The notes under the pieces were generated by a model, which saw nothing but the letters and a program-made list of their open reading frames with translations, was not told the origin of the DNA and ran no database searches. Shown here piece by piece: positions 53,256 to 61,846 of a stretch of 64,000 nt of DNA. Every line of letters starts with the position of its first letter. Position 1 is the stretch's first letter. The position numbers were made by a program, and so were the translations under genes. The stretch comes from Actinophytocola xinjiangensis (GTDB lineage: Bacteria > Actinomycetota > Actinomycetes > Mycobacteriales > Pseudonocardiaceae): the NCBI RefSeq assembly GCF_001921215.1, contig NZ_MSIF01000002.1, forward strand, positions 496,001 to 560,000, in the 5' to 3' direction.

Positions 53256-54257
53256 TCAGAAGCGGACGACCATCTTGCCGGTGTTCTCGCCGCGCAGCAT
53301 GCCGAGGAACGCGTCCACGGCGGCGTCCAGGCCGCCGTCGACGACAGTCTCCTCGGCGACCAGCTGGCCGTCGGCCAGCCAGCCGCCGACCTCGCGGATC
53401 ATGTCGCGGGTCCGCGCGGCGTGGTCGGTGACGATGAACCCGCGCAGGCTCAGTCGCTTGCCGACCGCCAGGCCCAGGTTCTTCGGGCCCGGCTTGGGCT
53501 CGGCGTCGTTGTACGCCGAGATCGAGCCGCACAGCGCGACCCGGCCGTGGTCGTTGAGCACGCCGATGGCCGCTTCGAGGTGCTCGCCGCCCACGTTGTC
53601 GAAGTAGACGTCGATGCCCTCGGGCGCGGCGGCCGTGAGCTGGCGGTACAGGTGGCCGTCGCGGTAGTCGAACGCGGCGTCGAAGCCGAGCTTGTCGCGC
53701 AGCAGCGCCACCTTCTCCGCCGACCCGGCGGAGCCGATCACCCGGCTCGCGCCGCGCAGCCGGGCGATCTGGCCGGCGACGCTGCCCACCGCGCCGGCCG
53801 CCCCGGAGACGAACACCGCGTCGCCTGGCCGGAAGCCGGCGATGTCGAGCAGGCCGACGTAGGCGGTCAGGCCGGTGGTGCCGAGCACGCCCAGGTAGTG
53901 CGACGGGGACACCCCGGCCAGCGGTTCGAGCTTGCGCGGCCGGTCGACGACCGCGTGCTCGCGCCAGCCCAGCCGGTGCACCACCAGGTCGCCGGGCGCC
54001 AGACCGTCCACACGGGACTCCAGGACCTCGCCGACGGCGCCGCCGTCGAGCGCCTCGCCGACCTGGAACGGCGGGACGTAGGACTTGACGTCGTTCATCC
54101 TGGGCCGCATGTACGGGTCGACCGACATGAACACGTTGCGCACCAGTACCTGACCGTCGGCCGGTGCCGGGAGTTCGCGGTCGACGACGGCGAAGTTGGC
54201 CGCGGTCGGCCAGCCGTCGGGGCGCGCGGCGAGGTGGATCTCGCGGGTCGCGGTCAT
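53256..54257 (-). CDS. Zinc-free medium-chain NADP-dependent oxidoreductase (prostaglandin/alkenal reductase-like)
   Basis: The protein has 333 residues. It begins like leukotriene B4 dehydrogenase/CurA (FAVVDRELPAPADGQVLVRN, then MSVDPYMRPRMNDVKSYVPP). The nucleotide motif is DAVFVSGAAGAVGSVAGQIA, followed by GIDVYFDNVGGEHLEAAIGV. Enzymes of this type reduce the C=C bond of reactive alkenals. The start overlaps the Ohr stop by one base (TGATG), so the two are co-expressed, consistent with clearing products of lipid peroxidation. Confidence 0.92.
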   Translation of the reverse strand: MTATREIHLAARPDGWPTAANFAVVDRELPAPADGQVLVRNVFMSVDPYMRPRMNDVKSYVPPFQVGEALDGGAVGEVLESRVDGLAPGDLVVHRLGWREHAVVDRPRKLEPLAGVSPSHYLGVLGTTGLTAYVGLLDIAGFRPGDAVFVSGAAGAVGSVAGQIARLRGASRVIGSAGSAEKVALLRDKLGFDAAFDYRDGHLYRQLTAAAPEGIDVYFDNVGGEHLEAAIGVLNDHGRVALCGSISAYNDAEPKPGPKNLGLAVGKRLSLRGFIVTDHAARTRDMIREVGGWLADGQLVAEETVVDGGLDAAVDAFLGMLRGENTGKMVVRF

Positions 54258-54673
54258 CACACCACTCGCACGTCGACGGGGATGTTGCCCCGGGTGGCCC
54301 TGGAGTACGGGCAGGCCTCGTGGGCGCCGTCGGCCAGAGTGCGCGCGGTCGCGGCGTCCACGCCGGGAATCGACACCTCCAGCACCACGGTGATGCCGTG
54401 ACCCTGGTCGTCGCGCTCCAGGCTGACCTGGGCGGTCACCGACGAGCCGGTCGCGTCGGCCTTGGCGCGGCGGGCGACGCCGAGCAGGGCGCTGTGGAAA
54501 CACGCGCTGTAGCCGGCGGCGAACAGCTGCTCGGGGTTGGTGCCGGGACCCCCGGCGCCGCCGACGCCCTCCGGGATGCTCAGGTCGGCGGCCAGGCGCC
54601 CGTCGTCGGACTCGACGCGGCCTCCCCGGCCGGAACCGGTCGACGTGGCCTTCGCCGTGTACAGCGTGCTCAT
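54257..54673 (-). CDS. ohr: Organic hydroperoxide resistance protein (Ohr/OsmC family)
   Basis: The protein has 138 residues. The peroxidatic and resolving cysteines are visible in GYSACFHSALLG and HEACPYSRATRGNI, and NPEQLFAAGY precedes the first. It begins MSTLYTAKATSTGSGRGGRV as Ohr proteins do. It reduces organic peroxides using lipoyl or thiol donors. No OhrR regulator is adjacent. Confidence 0.95.
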   Translation of the reverse strand: MSTLYTAKATSTGSGRGGRVESDDGRLAADLSIPEGVGGAGGPGTNPEQLFAAGYSACFHSALLGVARRAKADATGSSVTAQVSLERDDQGHGITVVLEVSIPGVDAATARTLADGAHEACPYSRATRGNIPVDVRVV

Positions 54674-54768
54674 GTGGTTCCCTTCTCGGTGCTCTCCTGC
54701 TTGTCGATTCTCCGGGGCACGAGTTCAGGTGAGAAGTGATAACGATCTCCTGCTACCGGCTTGGCAAC

Positions 54769-54787
54769 TTAGGGAAGCCTTCCTTAA
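54769..54787 (+). promoter_or_regulatory. Iron box (DmdR/IdeR-type operator) for the siderophore uptake operon
   Basis: TTAGGGAAGCCTTCCTTAA is 19 bp, matches the actinobacterial iron-box consensus at about 13 positions and is itself a near-perfect palindrome. It ends nine bases before the GTG at 54797, so iron-loaded repressor would cover the transcription start. The transcript is likely leaderless or has a very short leader. Confidence 0.82.
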
Positions 54788-54796
54788 CGTACCCGT

Positions 54797-55627
54797 GTGC
54801 TCAGCATCCCTGGTCCCCGCGACAGCGTGACCGCGCACGAAGTCGACATCGCCTACGGAAACGATGTCGTCGTGCACGCCGCCTCGCTGTCGTTCGACGC
54901 CGGCACCGTCACCGCGCTCATTGGGCCGAACGGTAGTGGCAAGTCGACGCTGCTGCGCGCGGTCGCCCGGCTGCACCCACCCAAATCGGGTTCGGTCACC
55001 TTCGCCGACGGCACCGAGCTGCGGCTGCTCGGCAGCCGGGACCTCGCCCGGCGGATCGCCATGCTCTCCCAGAACCGCACCGCCCCCGGCGGGCTGAGTG
55101 TGGCGGAACTGGTCGAGTTCGGCCGCCACCCGCACCGCACCCGCTGGGGCGGGCGCGACCCCGACGGCCCGGCGGCGGTGACCCGCGCGCTGGAGCTGAC
55201 CGGGCTCACCGAACTGGCCGACCGCCCGGTGCAGGCACTGTCCGGCGGCCAGGTGCAGCGGGTGTGGCTGGCCAGCTGCCTGGCCCAGCGGACCGGGCTG
55301 CTGCTGCTCGACGAACCGACCAACCACCTCGACCTGCGCTACCAGGTCGAGATTCTCGACGTCGTGCGCCACCTGGCCGACAGCGAGGACGTCGGCATCG
55401 GGCTGGTGCTGCACGACCTCGACCAGGCCGCCGCGGTCGCCGACCGCGTGCTGCTGCTCGAAGCGGGCCGGGTCACCGCCGACGGCCCGCCGGCCGACGT
55501 GCTCACCGCCGAGAACCTCAGCCGCGCCTACGGCATCCGGGTCGACGTGCACCGCGACCCCGCCGACGGCCGAATCCACACCCGCGCCGTCGGGCGCTAC
55601 AACGACGCGGCGCTGCGCGCCCGTTGA
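54797..55627 (+). CDS. Iron-siderophore ABC transporter ATP-binding protein (FecE/FepC-like)
   Basis: The protein has 276 residues from GTG 54797; no Shine-Dalgarno is seen, and GTG 54827 is an alternative start. Walker A is LIGPNGSGKSTLLRAVARLH, the signature LSGGQVQRVWLASCLAQRTG, Walker B LLLLDEPTNHLDLRYQVEIL, and the switch histidine is in VLHDLDQAAAVADRV. It energises the permease two genes downstream. It is the first gene of an operon directly behind an iron box. Confidence 0.93.
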   Translation: MLSIPGPRDSVTAHEVDIAYGNDVVVHAASLSFDAGTVTALIGPNGSGKSTLLRAVARLHPPKSGSVTFADGTELRLLGSRDLARRIAMLSQNRTAPGGLSVAELVEFGRHPHRTRWGGRDPDGPAAVTRALELTGLTELADRPVQALSGGQVQRVWLASCLAQRTGLLLLDEPTNHLDLRYQVEILDVVRHLADSEDVGIGLVLHDLDQAAAVADRVLLLEAGRVTADGPPADVLTAENLSRAYGIRVDVHRDPADGRIHTRAVGRYNDAALRAR

Positions 55628-55652
55628 TCATTTCAGAGCAACAGGAGAACCC

Positions 55653-56624
55653 ATGCGCAAGCTCATCGCCCTCTGCCTGGCCGCCGTCCTGGCGACGGCC
55701 GCCTGCGGCACGACCGAGGACCCGGCGGGTGAGCGGGACACGCCGGCGGCCGGCGGCGAGAAGATCACCGTCACCGACTCGCGCGGCAAGGAGATCGTGC
55801 TCGACGGCCCGGCGAAGCGGATCGCCGCCACCGAGTGGAACTCGGTGGAACACCTGGTCGCGCTGGGCGTGATGCCGGTCGGCGTGTCCGACATCAAGGG
55901 CTACGGCCAGTGGGTCAGTGCCCAGAAGCTCGACGACACCCCCACCGACCTCGGCACCCGGGGCGAGCCGAGCATGGACACCCTCGCCCAGCTCGACGTC
56001 GATCTCGTCGTGGCCACCGACTCGCTGGTCGAGGGCGCGCTGGAGCAGATCGAGGAGGACACCCCGGTGATCATGCTCGCCGGCGGTGACGCCAACGACA
56101 GCATCGGCGAGATGTGGAAGAACGTCGGCATCCTGGCCAAGGCCACCGGCACCGAGGACCGCGCCAAGGAACTGCGCACCGAGTTCGACGCCAAGCTCGC
56201 CGAGGGCAAGGCCGCGATCGCGCAGGCCGGTGCCGCCGGCACCACGGTCGCCTTCTCCGACGCCTGGACCGAGTCCGGCTCGGTCAGCATCCGCCCGTTC
56301 GCCAAGGGCTCGCTGGTCGCCGACGTGCTCGCCGAGCTGGGCCTGGAGACCGCGTGGACGATGAAGGGCGACGAGGTCTACGGCCTGGCCGACATCGACG
56401 TCGAGGGCCTGCGGGAGCTGCCGGCCGACGTCCGGTTCTGGTACATCGCCAACGACGCCTTCGGTGACCCCTACGTCGACGACCTCGCCGACAACGCCAT
56501 CTGGAAGAACCTGCCGTTCGTGAAGAACGACCAGGTGCACCGCTTCCCGGACTCGCTGTGGATGTTCGGCGGCCCCAGCTCGATGGCCCAGTTCGTCGAC
56601 GCCGCCGTCGACGCGGTCAGCTGA
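55653..56624 (+). CDS. Iron-siderophore-binding lipoprotein (FecB/FepB-like)
   Basis: The protein has 323 residues. Lipobox LATAAC (Cys18) after MRKLIALCLAAVLA. The class III binding-protein fold is shown by KRIAATEWNSVEHLVALGVM, PVGVSDIKGYGQWV, LDVDLVVATDSLVEGALEQI and WKNLPFVKNDQVHRFP. It captures a ferric siderophore outside the membrane. No siderophore synthesis genes are in the window, so the ligand may be a xenosiderophore or made elsewhere. Confidence 0.92.
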   Translation: MRKLIALCLAAVLATAACGTTEDPAGERDTPAAGGEKITVTDSRGKEIVLDGPAKRIAATEWNSVEHLVALGVMPVGVSDIKGYGQWVSAQKLDDTPTDLGTRGEPSMDTLAQLDVDLVVATDSLVEGALEQIEEDTPVIMLAGGDANDSIGEMWKNVGILAKATGTEDRAKELRTEFDAKLAEGKAAIAQAGAAGTTVAFSDAWTESGSVSIRPFAKGSLVADVLAELGLETAWTMKGDEVYGLADIDVEGLRELPADVRFWYIANDAFGDPYVDDLADNAIWKNLPFVKNDQVHRFPDSLWMFGGPSSMAQFVDAAVDAVS

Positions 56625-56634
56625 CCGGCCCTCG

Positions 56635-58719
56635 ATGACCTCCCTGCTCACCCCGACCGAGGCGCCGCCGGCGCCACCCGCACCGGCCAGGTCGGCGCGG
56701 CTGGCGGTGCTGGTCGCCGCGCTGCTGGGCGTGGGCACGGTGCTCGCCCTGGTCCACCTCACCCAGGGCACCTCGTCCATCGGACCCGGCGACGTGCTGG
56801 GTCTGCTCTGGGGCGGGCACGGCGACGGCACGGTCGACGTGGTCGTCGCCGCGCGGCTGCCCCGGCTGCTCGCGGCGATCGTCGTCGGGGTGGCGCTGGG
56901 ACTGTCCGGCGCGGTGCTGCAGTCGGTGTCGCGCAACATCATCGCCTCGCCGGACACGCTGGCCGTCAACGCCGGCGCGCACCTGGCGATCGTCGCCGTG
57001 GCGGCGTTCGGGGTGTCGCTGCCGATGTTCGGCGCGGCCGGTGTCGCGTTCCTCGGCGGTCTCGGCGCGGCCGCCCTGGTGCTGATGCTCTCCGGCGCCG
57101 GCGGCACGGGCACGGCGCGGCTGGTGCTGGCCGGCACGGCCATCGCGCTGATGATGGTCGCCCTCAAGACGACCCTGCTGCTGCTGTTCGCCCAGGAGAC
57201 CAGGGGACTGTTCGCCTGGGGCGAGGGCTCGCTGGAACAGAACGGCCTGTCCGGCGTGACCACCTTCGCCCCGGTGGTGGCGGTCGTGCTGGTGGCGCTG
57301 CTGGCGATGTCGCGCCGGATGGACCTGGTGTACGTCGGCGACGACCACGCGCGGGCACTGGGCGTGCGGGTCACGGCCGTGCGCGCGACGGCCGTGGTCC
57401 TGGCGGTGCTGCTGTCGGCCTCGGCGGTGGTGCTCACCGGACCGATCGGGTTCGTCGGCCTCGCGGCCCCGGCCCTGATCCGGCTGCTGGCCACCGCCGT
57501 GCCGAGGCTGCACCGGCACGCCGTGCTGCTGCCGGTGGCCGGCCTCGCCGGCGCGGTCGTGATGATCACCGCGGACGTGTTGCTGCGGGCGCTGATCGGT
57601 TCGCAGCGGGCCCTGGAGATCCCGACCGGCGTGGTCACCACGATCCTCGGGGCGATCTTCCTGGTGGTGCTGGCCAGGACGCTGCGGGTGTCGGGCTCGG
57701 CGGCCGAACCGCCGGCCGCCGGGGTACGGGCCGCCACCAGCAGGACCCGGTACCTGGTCCTGCTGACCGGTCTGGTGGTCCTGGCGGTCGTCGTCGCGGG
57801 CGGCGGGGCGTTGCTGGGAGACGCGAAACTGCTGCTGGGTGACCTGGTCAACTGGGTGAGCGGGCAGGCGGGGCCGATCGTGTCCGGGGTGATGGACAAC
57901 CGGCTGCCCCGGGTGCTGGCGGCGTTGCTGGCCGGGGCGTCGCTGGCGCTGGCGGGGGCGGTGTTCCAGAACGTCAGCCGCAACCCGTTGGCCGAGCCGG
58001 GGATCATCGGTGTCACCGGCGGCGCGGGGATCGGCGCGGTCGTGGTGATCACCCTGGTGCCGCTGTCCGGGTTCTGGCTCCAGGCCGGCGCCGCCGGGAT
58101 CGGGGCCGGGGTGGCGGCCGCGCTGGTGTTCCTGTCGGCGGCCCGGCGGGGGTTCGCCAGCGACAACCTGGTGCTGATCGGGTTCGGGGTGTCGGCGGGG
58201 ACGAACGCGATCATCGCCATGCTGATCACGCTGACCGATCCGTGGAACGAGTCCAAGGCGCTGACCTGGCTGTCCGGGTCCACCTACGGGCGGACCTTCG
58301 AGCACCTGGTGCCGATGATGGTCGCGTTGGTGATCGTGGTGCCGGTACTGACCTACCTGCGCGGCACGCTGGACCTGCTCTCGCTCGACGAGGAGACGCC
58401 CCGGCTGCTCGGCGTCCGGGTGCCGGGGGCGCGGCTGGCGCTGCTGGTGTGCGCGGTGGTGCTGACCGGGGCGGCGGTGGCCGGCGTGGGCGTCATCGGG
58501 TTCGTCGGGCTGGTCGCCCCGCACGCCGCGCGGGCACTGGTGGGCCGCCGGTCGGCGCGGGTACTGCCGGTGGCGGCGCTGCTGGGGGCGATCCTGGTGT
58601 GCGTGGCGGACCTGATCGGCCGCAGCGTGATCGCGCCGGCCCAACTGCCGGCGGGGTTGGTGACGGCGATCGTGGGGACGCCGTACTTCATCTGGCTGCT
58701 CTACCGAGGGCGGAGGTGA
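56635..58719 (+). CDS. Fused double FecCD iron-siderophore permease (FhuB-like)
   Basis: The protein has 694 residues, twice the length of a single FecCD permease. Two homologous halves are evident: RLPRLLAAIVVGVALGLSGA and, near residue 422, RLPRVLAALLAGASLALAGA. Each is followed by a VxQNVSRNPLA-type motif (LQSVSRNIIASPDTL; FQNVSRNPLAEPGIIGVTGG) and each ends with GPIGFVGLAAP or GVIGFVGLVAPHAAR. One polypeptide thus forms the whole channel, as in FhuB. The start is 10 bases after the lipoprotein stop. Confidence 0.94.
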   Translation: MTSLLTPTEAPPAPPAPARSARLAVLVAALLGVGTVLALVHLTQGTSSIGPGDVLGLLWGGHGDGTVDVVVAARLPRLLAAIVVGVALGLSGAVLQSVSRNIIASPDTLAVNAGAHLAIVAVAAFGVSLPMFGAAGVAFLGGLGAAALVLMLSGAGGTGTARLVLAGTAIALMMVALKTTLLLLFAQETRGLFAWGEGSLEQNGLSGVTTFAPVVAVVLVALLAMSRRMDLVYVGDDHARALGVRVTAVRATAVVLAVLLSASAVVLTGPIGFVGLAAPALIRLLATAVPRLHRHAVLLPVAGLAGAVVMITADVLLRALIGSQRALEIPTGVVTTILGAIFLVVLARTLRVSGSAAEPPAAGVRAATSRTRYLVLLTGLVVLAVVVAGGGALLGDAKLLLGDLVNWVSGQAGPIVSGVMDNRLPRVLAALLAGASLALAGAVFQNVSRNPLAEPGIIGVTGGAGIGAVVVITLVPLSGFWLQAGAAGIGAGVAAALVFLSAARRGFASDNLVLIGFGVSAGTNAIIAMLITLTDPWNESKALTWLSGSTYGRTFEHLVPMMVALVIVVPVLTYLRGTLDLLSLDEETPRLLGVRVPGARLALLVCAVVLTGAAVAGVGVIGFVGLVAPHAARALVGRRSARVLPVAALLGAILVCVADLIGRSVIAPAQLPAGLVTAIVGTPYFIWLLYRGRR

Positions 58720-59257
58720 GCAGCACCGCCAGCCAGAGCGCGCCGACGAGCCAGCCGGCCAGCACGTCGGTCGGCCAGTGGACTCCCAGGTAGACGCGGC
58801 TCGTTCCGATCGCCACGATCACCAGGCCGGCGATCACGGTGGTCGCGGTGTTCCTGGCGAGGACGATCAGCAGGCCGATGATCGCCATCGAGGTCAGGGC
58901 GTGTCCCGAGGGGAAGGACTCGCTGTGGACCTCGGTCAGGTGGTTCGCGGCGGGGCGGGCGCGGTCGACCACGTTCTTCAGCGCGTACCCGATGACGGGG
59001 GCGGTGACGGCCGTCGCGGCGATCAGCAGGGCGCGCTGACGCTGACCCTTCACGGCGAGGACCAGGGCTGCCAGCAGCGCGGCCGGGATGAGGACCAGCG
59101 CACTGCCCACGGTGGACGCCGCGGACGCCAGTTCGGTCAGGACCGGGGACCGGTGGGCGATCAGCCACGTTCGCCAGGTGGTGTCCACGTCGGAGAGATA
59201 GGCCGCGGTGATCAGGGCGGCGGCCACCAGGGTCACCGCGACGGCTGGTTTGTGCAT
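58688..59257 (-). CDS. PAP2-superfamily membrane phosphatase
   Basis: The protein has 189 residues and five to six membrane segments. The three PAP2 motifs are present: KNVVDRARPA, ESFPSGHALTSMA and SRVYLGVHWPTDVLAGW. It probably removes phosphate from undecaprenyl pyrophosphate or a similar lipid at the outer face of the membrane. Its end overlaps the converging permease gene by 32 bases. Confidence 0.93.
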   Translation of the reverse strand: MHKPAVAVTLVAAALITAAYLSDVDTTWRTWLIAHRSPVLTELASAASTVGSALVLIPAALLAALVLAVKGQRQRALLIAATAVTAPVIGYALKNVVDRARPAANHLTEVHSESFPSGHALTSMAIIGLLIVLARNTATTVIAGLVIVAIGTSRVYLGVHWPTDVLAGWLVGALWLAVLLTSALGRAAR

Positions 59258-59269
59258 GGTTCCCGGGAT

Positions 59270-59917
59270 TTAGTTCAGGCCGGCGTCGTGGGTCAGGATC
59301 GCTATTTGGGTTCTGTTTCCCAGATCCAGTTTCGTCAGGATTCTGGTGATGTGTGCCTTGACCGTCGCCACGCTCAGATGGAGACGTTCGGCTATTTCCG
59401 CGTTGGTGCTTCCCGAGCCTACTGCCAGGGCCACCTCGTGTTCCCGGGCGCTCAGTGATCCCAGCGCCGCGCGGGCCCGGTCGTGGGCGCCGGCCTCCAC
59501 AGCGGCCCGGTCCATCAGCTTGCGGGTGATCCTCGGGGACAGAATGGGCTCCCCGGCCGCCACCAGGCGCACCGCCTCGGCTATCCGGGCGGGCGGCGAG
59601 TCCTTCAGGAGGAACCCGCTCGCGCCGGCCCGCATGGCCCGCAGGACGTTCTCGTCGGAGTCGAACGTGGTCAGGACGATGACCTCGGGCGGGTGGCTGC
59701 GCGCGCGGGCCAGCCGGGTCGCCTCGATGCCGTTGACCCTGGGCATGCGCAGGTCCATCAGCACCACGTCGGTGGGGTGGGTGTCCAGCGCCTCGGTCAC
59801 CTCCGCGCCGTCGGCTGCCTCGCCGACCACGGCCACCCCGTCGGCGCCGTCGAGCATCATGGTCAGACCGGCGCGGACCAGCGCGTCGTCGTCGACCACC
59901 AGGACACGGATCGTCAT
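59270..59917 (-). CDS. NarL/LuxR-type response regulator
   Basis: ATG 59917 overlaps the kinase stop (ATGA), giving 215 residues. Receiver domain: VLVVDDDALVRAGL, phospho-acceptor Asp in DVVLMDLRMPRVNG, then VLTTFDSDENVLRAMRAGAS. The LuxR-type HTH at the C-terminus is LSAREHEVALAVGSGSTNAE, IAERLHLSVATVKAHITRIL. It is paired with the sensor kinase upstream. Confidence 0.95.
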   Translation of the reverse strand: MTIRVLVVDDDALVRAGLTMMLDGADGVAVVGEAADGAEVTEALDTHPTDVVLMDLRMPRVNGIEATRLARARSHPPEVIVLTTFDSDENVLRAMRAGASGFLLKDSPPARIAEAVRLVAAGEPILSPRITRKLMDRAAVEAGAHDRARAALGSLSAREHEVALAVGSGSTNAEIAERLHLSVATVKAHITRILTKLDLGNRTQIAILTHDAGLN

Positions 59918-61047
59918 GCCGGCCACGGTAACGATGCCGTCAGCCGGAACTCGGTCGCGGTCGCCCGGTGGTCGAGTTGCCCGCCGGCCAGCCGCACCCG
60001 CTCGGTGAGGCCGACCAGGCCCCGGCCGGCGCTGGGCAGCGGCGTCACCGGGGTGCGCGGGAGCGGGTTGCGGACGTCGATGCGCAGGCGGTTGCCGGGG
60101 GCGCCGTCCAACTCGATGCTGACCGGCTCGCCGGGGGCGTGTTTGCGGGCGTTGGTCAGGGCCTCCTGGACCACCCGGTACGCGGTGCGGCCGGTCGGGC
60201 CGGCCGGTTCCGCCGGCTCGGCGCGCACGTCCCGGATCTCCACCGGCGTGCCGATGGCGCGGGACTCGGCCACCAGACCGGGCAGGTCGGTCAGCGCGGG
60301 CATCGGGCGGTCGGGCTCGGTGGCCTCGTCGTCGTTGAGCAGGGTGATCACGTCCCGCAGCTCCTCCAGGGCCTGGTGGACGCTGGAGCGGATCACGCCC
60401 GCCGCGGCCGACAGGCGCTCCGGAGGGTGGTCGGGGCGGTACTCGAGCGCGCCGGCGTAGGTGGCGACCAGGGACAGCCGGTGGGCCAGCACGTCGTGCA
60501 TCTCGCGGGCGATGGCGGCCCGTTCGGCCGCCCTGGCCTCGGCCACCCGGCGGCCCTGTTCGGCCTCGGCCCGTTCGGCGCGCTCACGCAGCGACCCGAT
60601 CAGCGCGTGCCGGGTCTGGGTCAGCGCGCCCATGGCCACCAGCGCGGCGTGGCAGACGACCGTGAGCACCAGCCACCAGCCGTAGGACAGGCCCGGCATC
60701 GGCAGCCACAGGCCGCGCAGCGCGTGCGCCGCCGTCCCGGCCATGGCCACGCCGATCGCCACCGGCAGGCGTTCCCGGGTGGCGACGTGCAGGGTGCCGA
60801 CCGTTGAGGTGGGGGTGACCGTTGGCGCGACGGCGGCCAGCACGGCCAGCGTCAGCGCGCCGCGCACCGGGCGGTGGAACATCCACGGCAGCAGCGCCAG
60901 GCCCACCACCCCGAGCACGAGTTCCACGCCCAGCAGCCACCCGCGCACCCCGGCCGCGTACTGCCCGTAGGCGGTCGCCGCGACCAGGACCGCGACCGTC
61001 ACCAGGCCCAGCGGGGCCCCCAGTCGGCAGATCAGCTTGCTGTTCAC
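59914..61047 (-). CDS. NarL-class sensor histidine kinase (HisKA_3)
   Basis: The protein has 377 residues with four to five N-terminal membrane segments. The phospho-acceptor is in AIAREMHDVLAHRLSLVATY, followed by a HATPase domain (VVQEALTNARKHAPGEPVSI and SAGRGLVGLTERVRLAGGQL). This is the DesK-like group common in actinomycetes, with no recognisable extracellular sensor, so the signal is probably membrane-borne. The final residues use a TTA codon. Divergent from the YceI gene. Confidence 0.94.
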   Translation of the reverse strand: MNSKLICRLGAPLGLVTVAVLVAATAYGQYAAGVRGWLLGVELVLGVVGLALLPWMFHRPVRGALTLAVLAAVAPTVTPTSTVGTLHVATRERLPVAIGVAMAGTAAHALRGLWLPMPGLSYGWWLVLTVVCHAALVAMGALTQTRHALIGSLRERAERAEAEQGRRVAEARAAERAAIAREMHDVLAHRLSLVATYAGALEYRPDHPPERLSAAAGVIRSSVHQALEELRDVITLLNDDEATEPDRPMPALTDLPGLVAESRAIGTPVEIRDVRAEPAEPAGPTGRTAYRVVQEALTNARKHAPGEPVSIELDGAPGNRLRIDVRNPLPRTPVTPLPSAGRGLVGLTERVRLAGGQLDHRATATEFRLTASLPWPA

Positions 61048-61201
61048 GTGTTCGAGCGTAATCGCTGGTCAGAGGGGGCAACAGCGACCAAGGTCGACAT
61101 CGGGGGCCACTGTGGTCGACCCGTCGGCAGCCCGTCGGACGATGTGCCGGACCGGGCGCCGAAACCATGATCAGGAGGTCACCGACGAAAGGGAGACCAT
61201 C

Positions 61202-61708
61202 ATGAGCACCACCACCGTCGAGGCCGGCGAGTACCGCGTGGACGCCGCCGCGTCGACCATCTCGTTCACCACCCGGCACATGTTCGGGCTGGGCGCCGTG
61301 CGCGGCACGTTCGCGCTGCGGGAGGCGCGGGTGGACGTCGCCGACGACCCGGCGAGGTCCTCGGTGCGGGCCGTCGTGGACGCGGGCAGCGTGGACACCG
61401 GGATCGAGGCGCGTGACCGCGCGGTGTCCTCGGCCGTCTACCTCGACGCCGCGCGGCACCCGGACATCGTGTTCGTGGCCGGCGGGGCGCAGGGGGCGGG
61501 GGAGGACTGGGTGCTGCGGGGCCAGTTGACCGTGCGCGGCGTCAGCGCGCCCCTGGACCTGCGGGTCGAGCAGGTGCGGGTGGACGGGTCCCAGGTGCGG
61601 GTGGTCGCCACGACGGTGGTGGACCGGTTCGCCTTCGGGATCACGGCGGCGCGCGGGATGACCGGGCGGCGTCTGCGCCTGCGGCTGGAGGTCGTCGCGC
61701 GGCGCTGA
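61202..61708 (+). CDS. YceI-family lipocalin-like protein
   Basis: ATG 61202 is preceded by AAAGGGAG, giving 168 residues. The family opening (GEYRVDAAASTISFTTRHMF, GLGAVRGTFAL) and end (DRFAFGITAARGMTGRRLRL) are typical. The fold is a lipocalin-like barrel binding isoprenoid or other lipids. There is no signal peptide, so it is a cytoplasmic member. Confidence 0.93.
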   Translation: MSTTTVEAGEYRVDAAASTISFTTRHMFGLGAVRGTFALREARVDVADDPARSSVRAVVDAGSVDTGIEARDRAVSSAVYLDAARHPDIVFVAGGAQGAGEDWVLRGQLTVRGVSAPLDLRVEQVRVDGSQVRVVATTVVDRFAFGITAARGMTGRRLRLRLEVVARR

Positions 61709-61846
61709 GGCCGCACCGGCGTGTCGGAAGGTCACGACCACCTGACGAGGTGTCCATTTTGCCGGCCTAGGCTGGCATCCGGCGGGACGACCTGCTTTCC
61801 TACTCACCACTGTCCCGGGATGACGAAAGGTCGGGGTGACTGGCGT

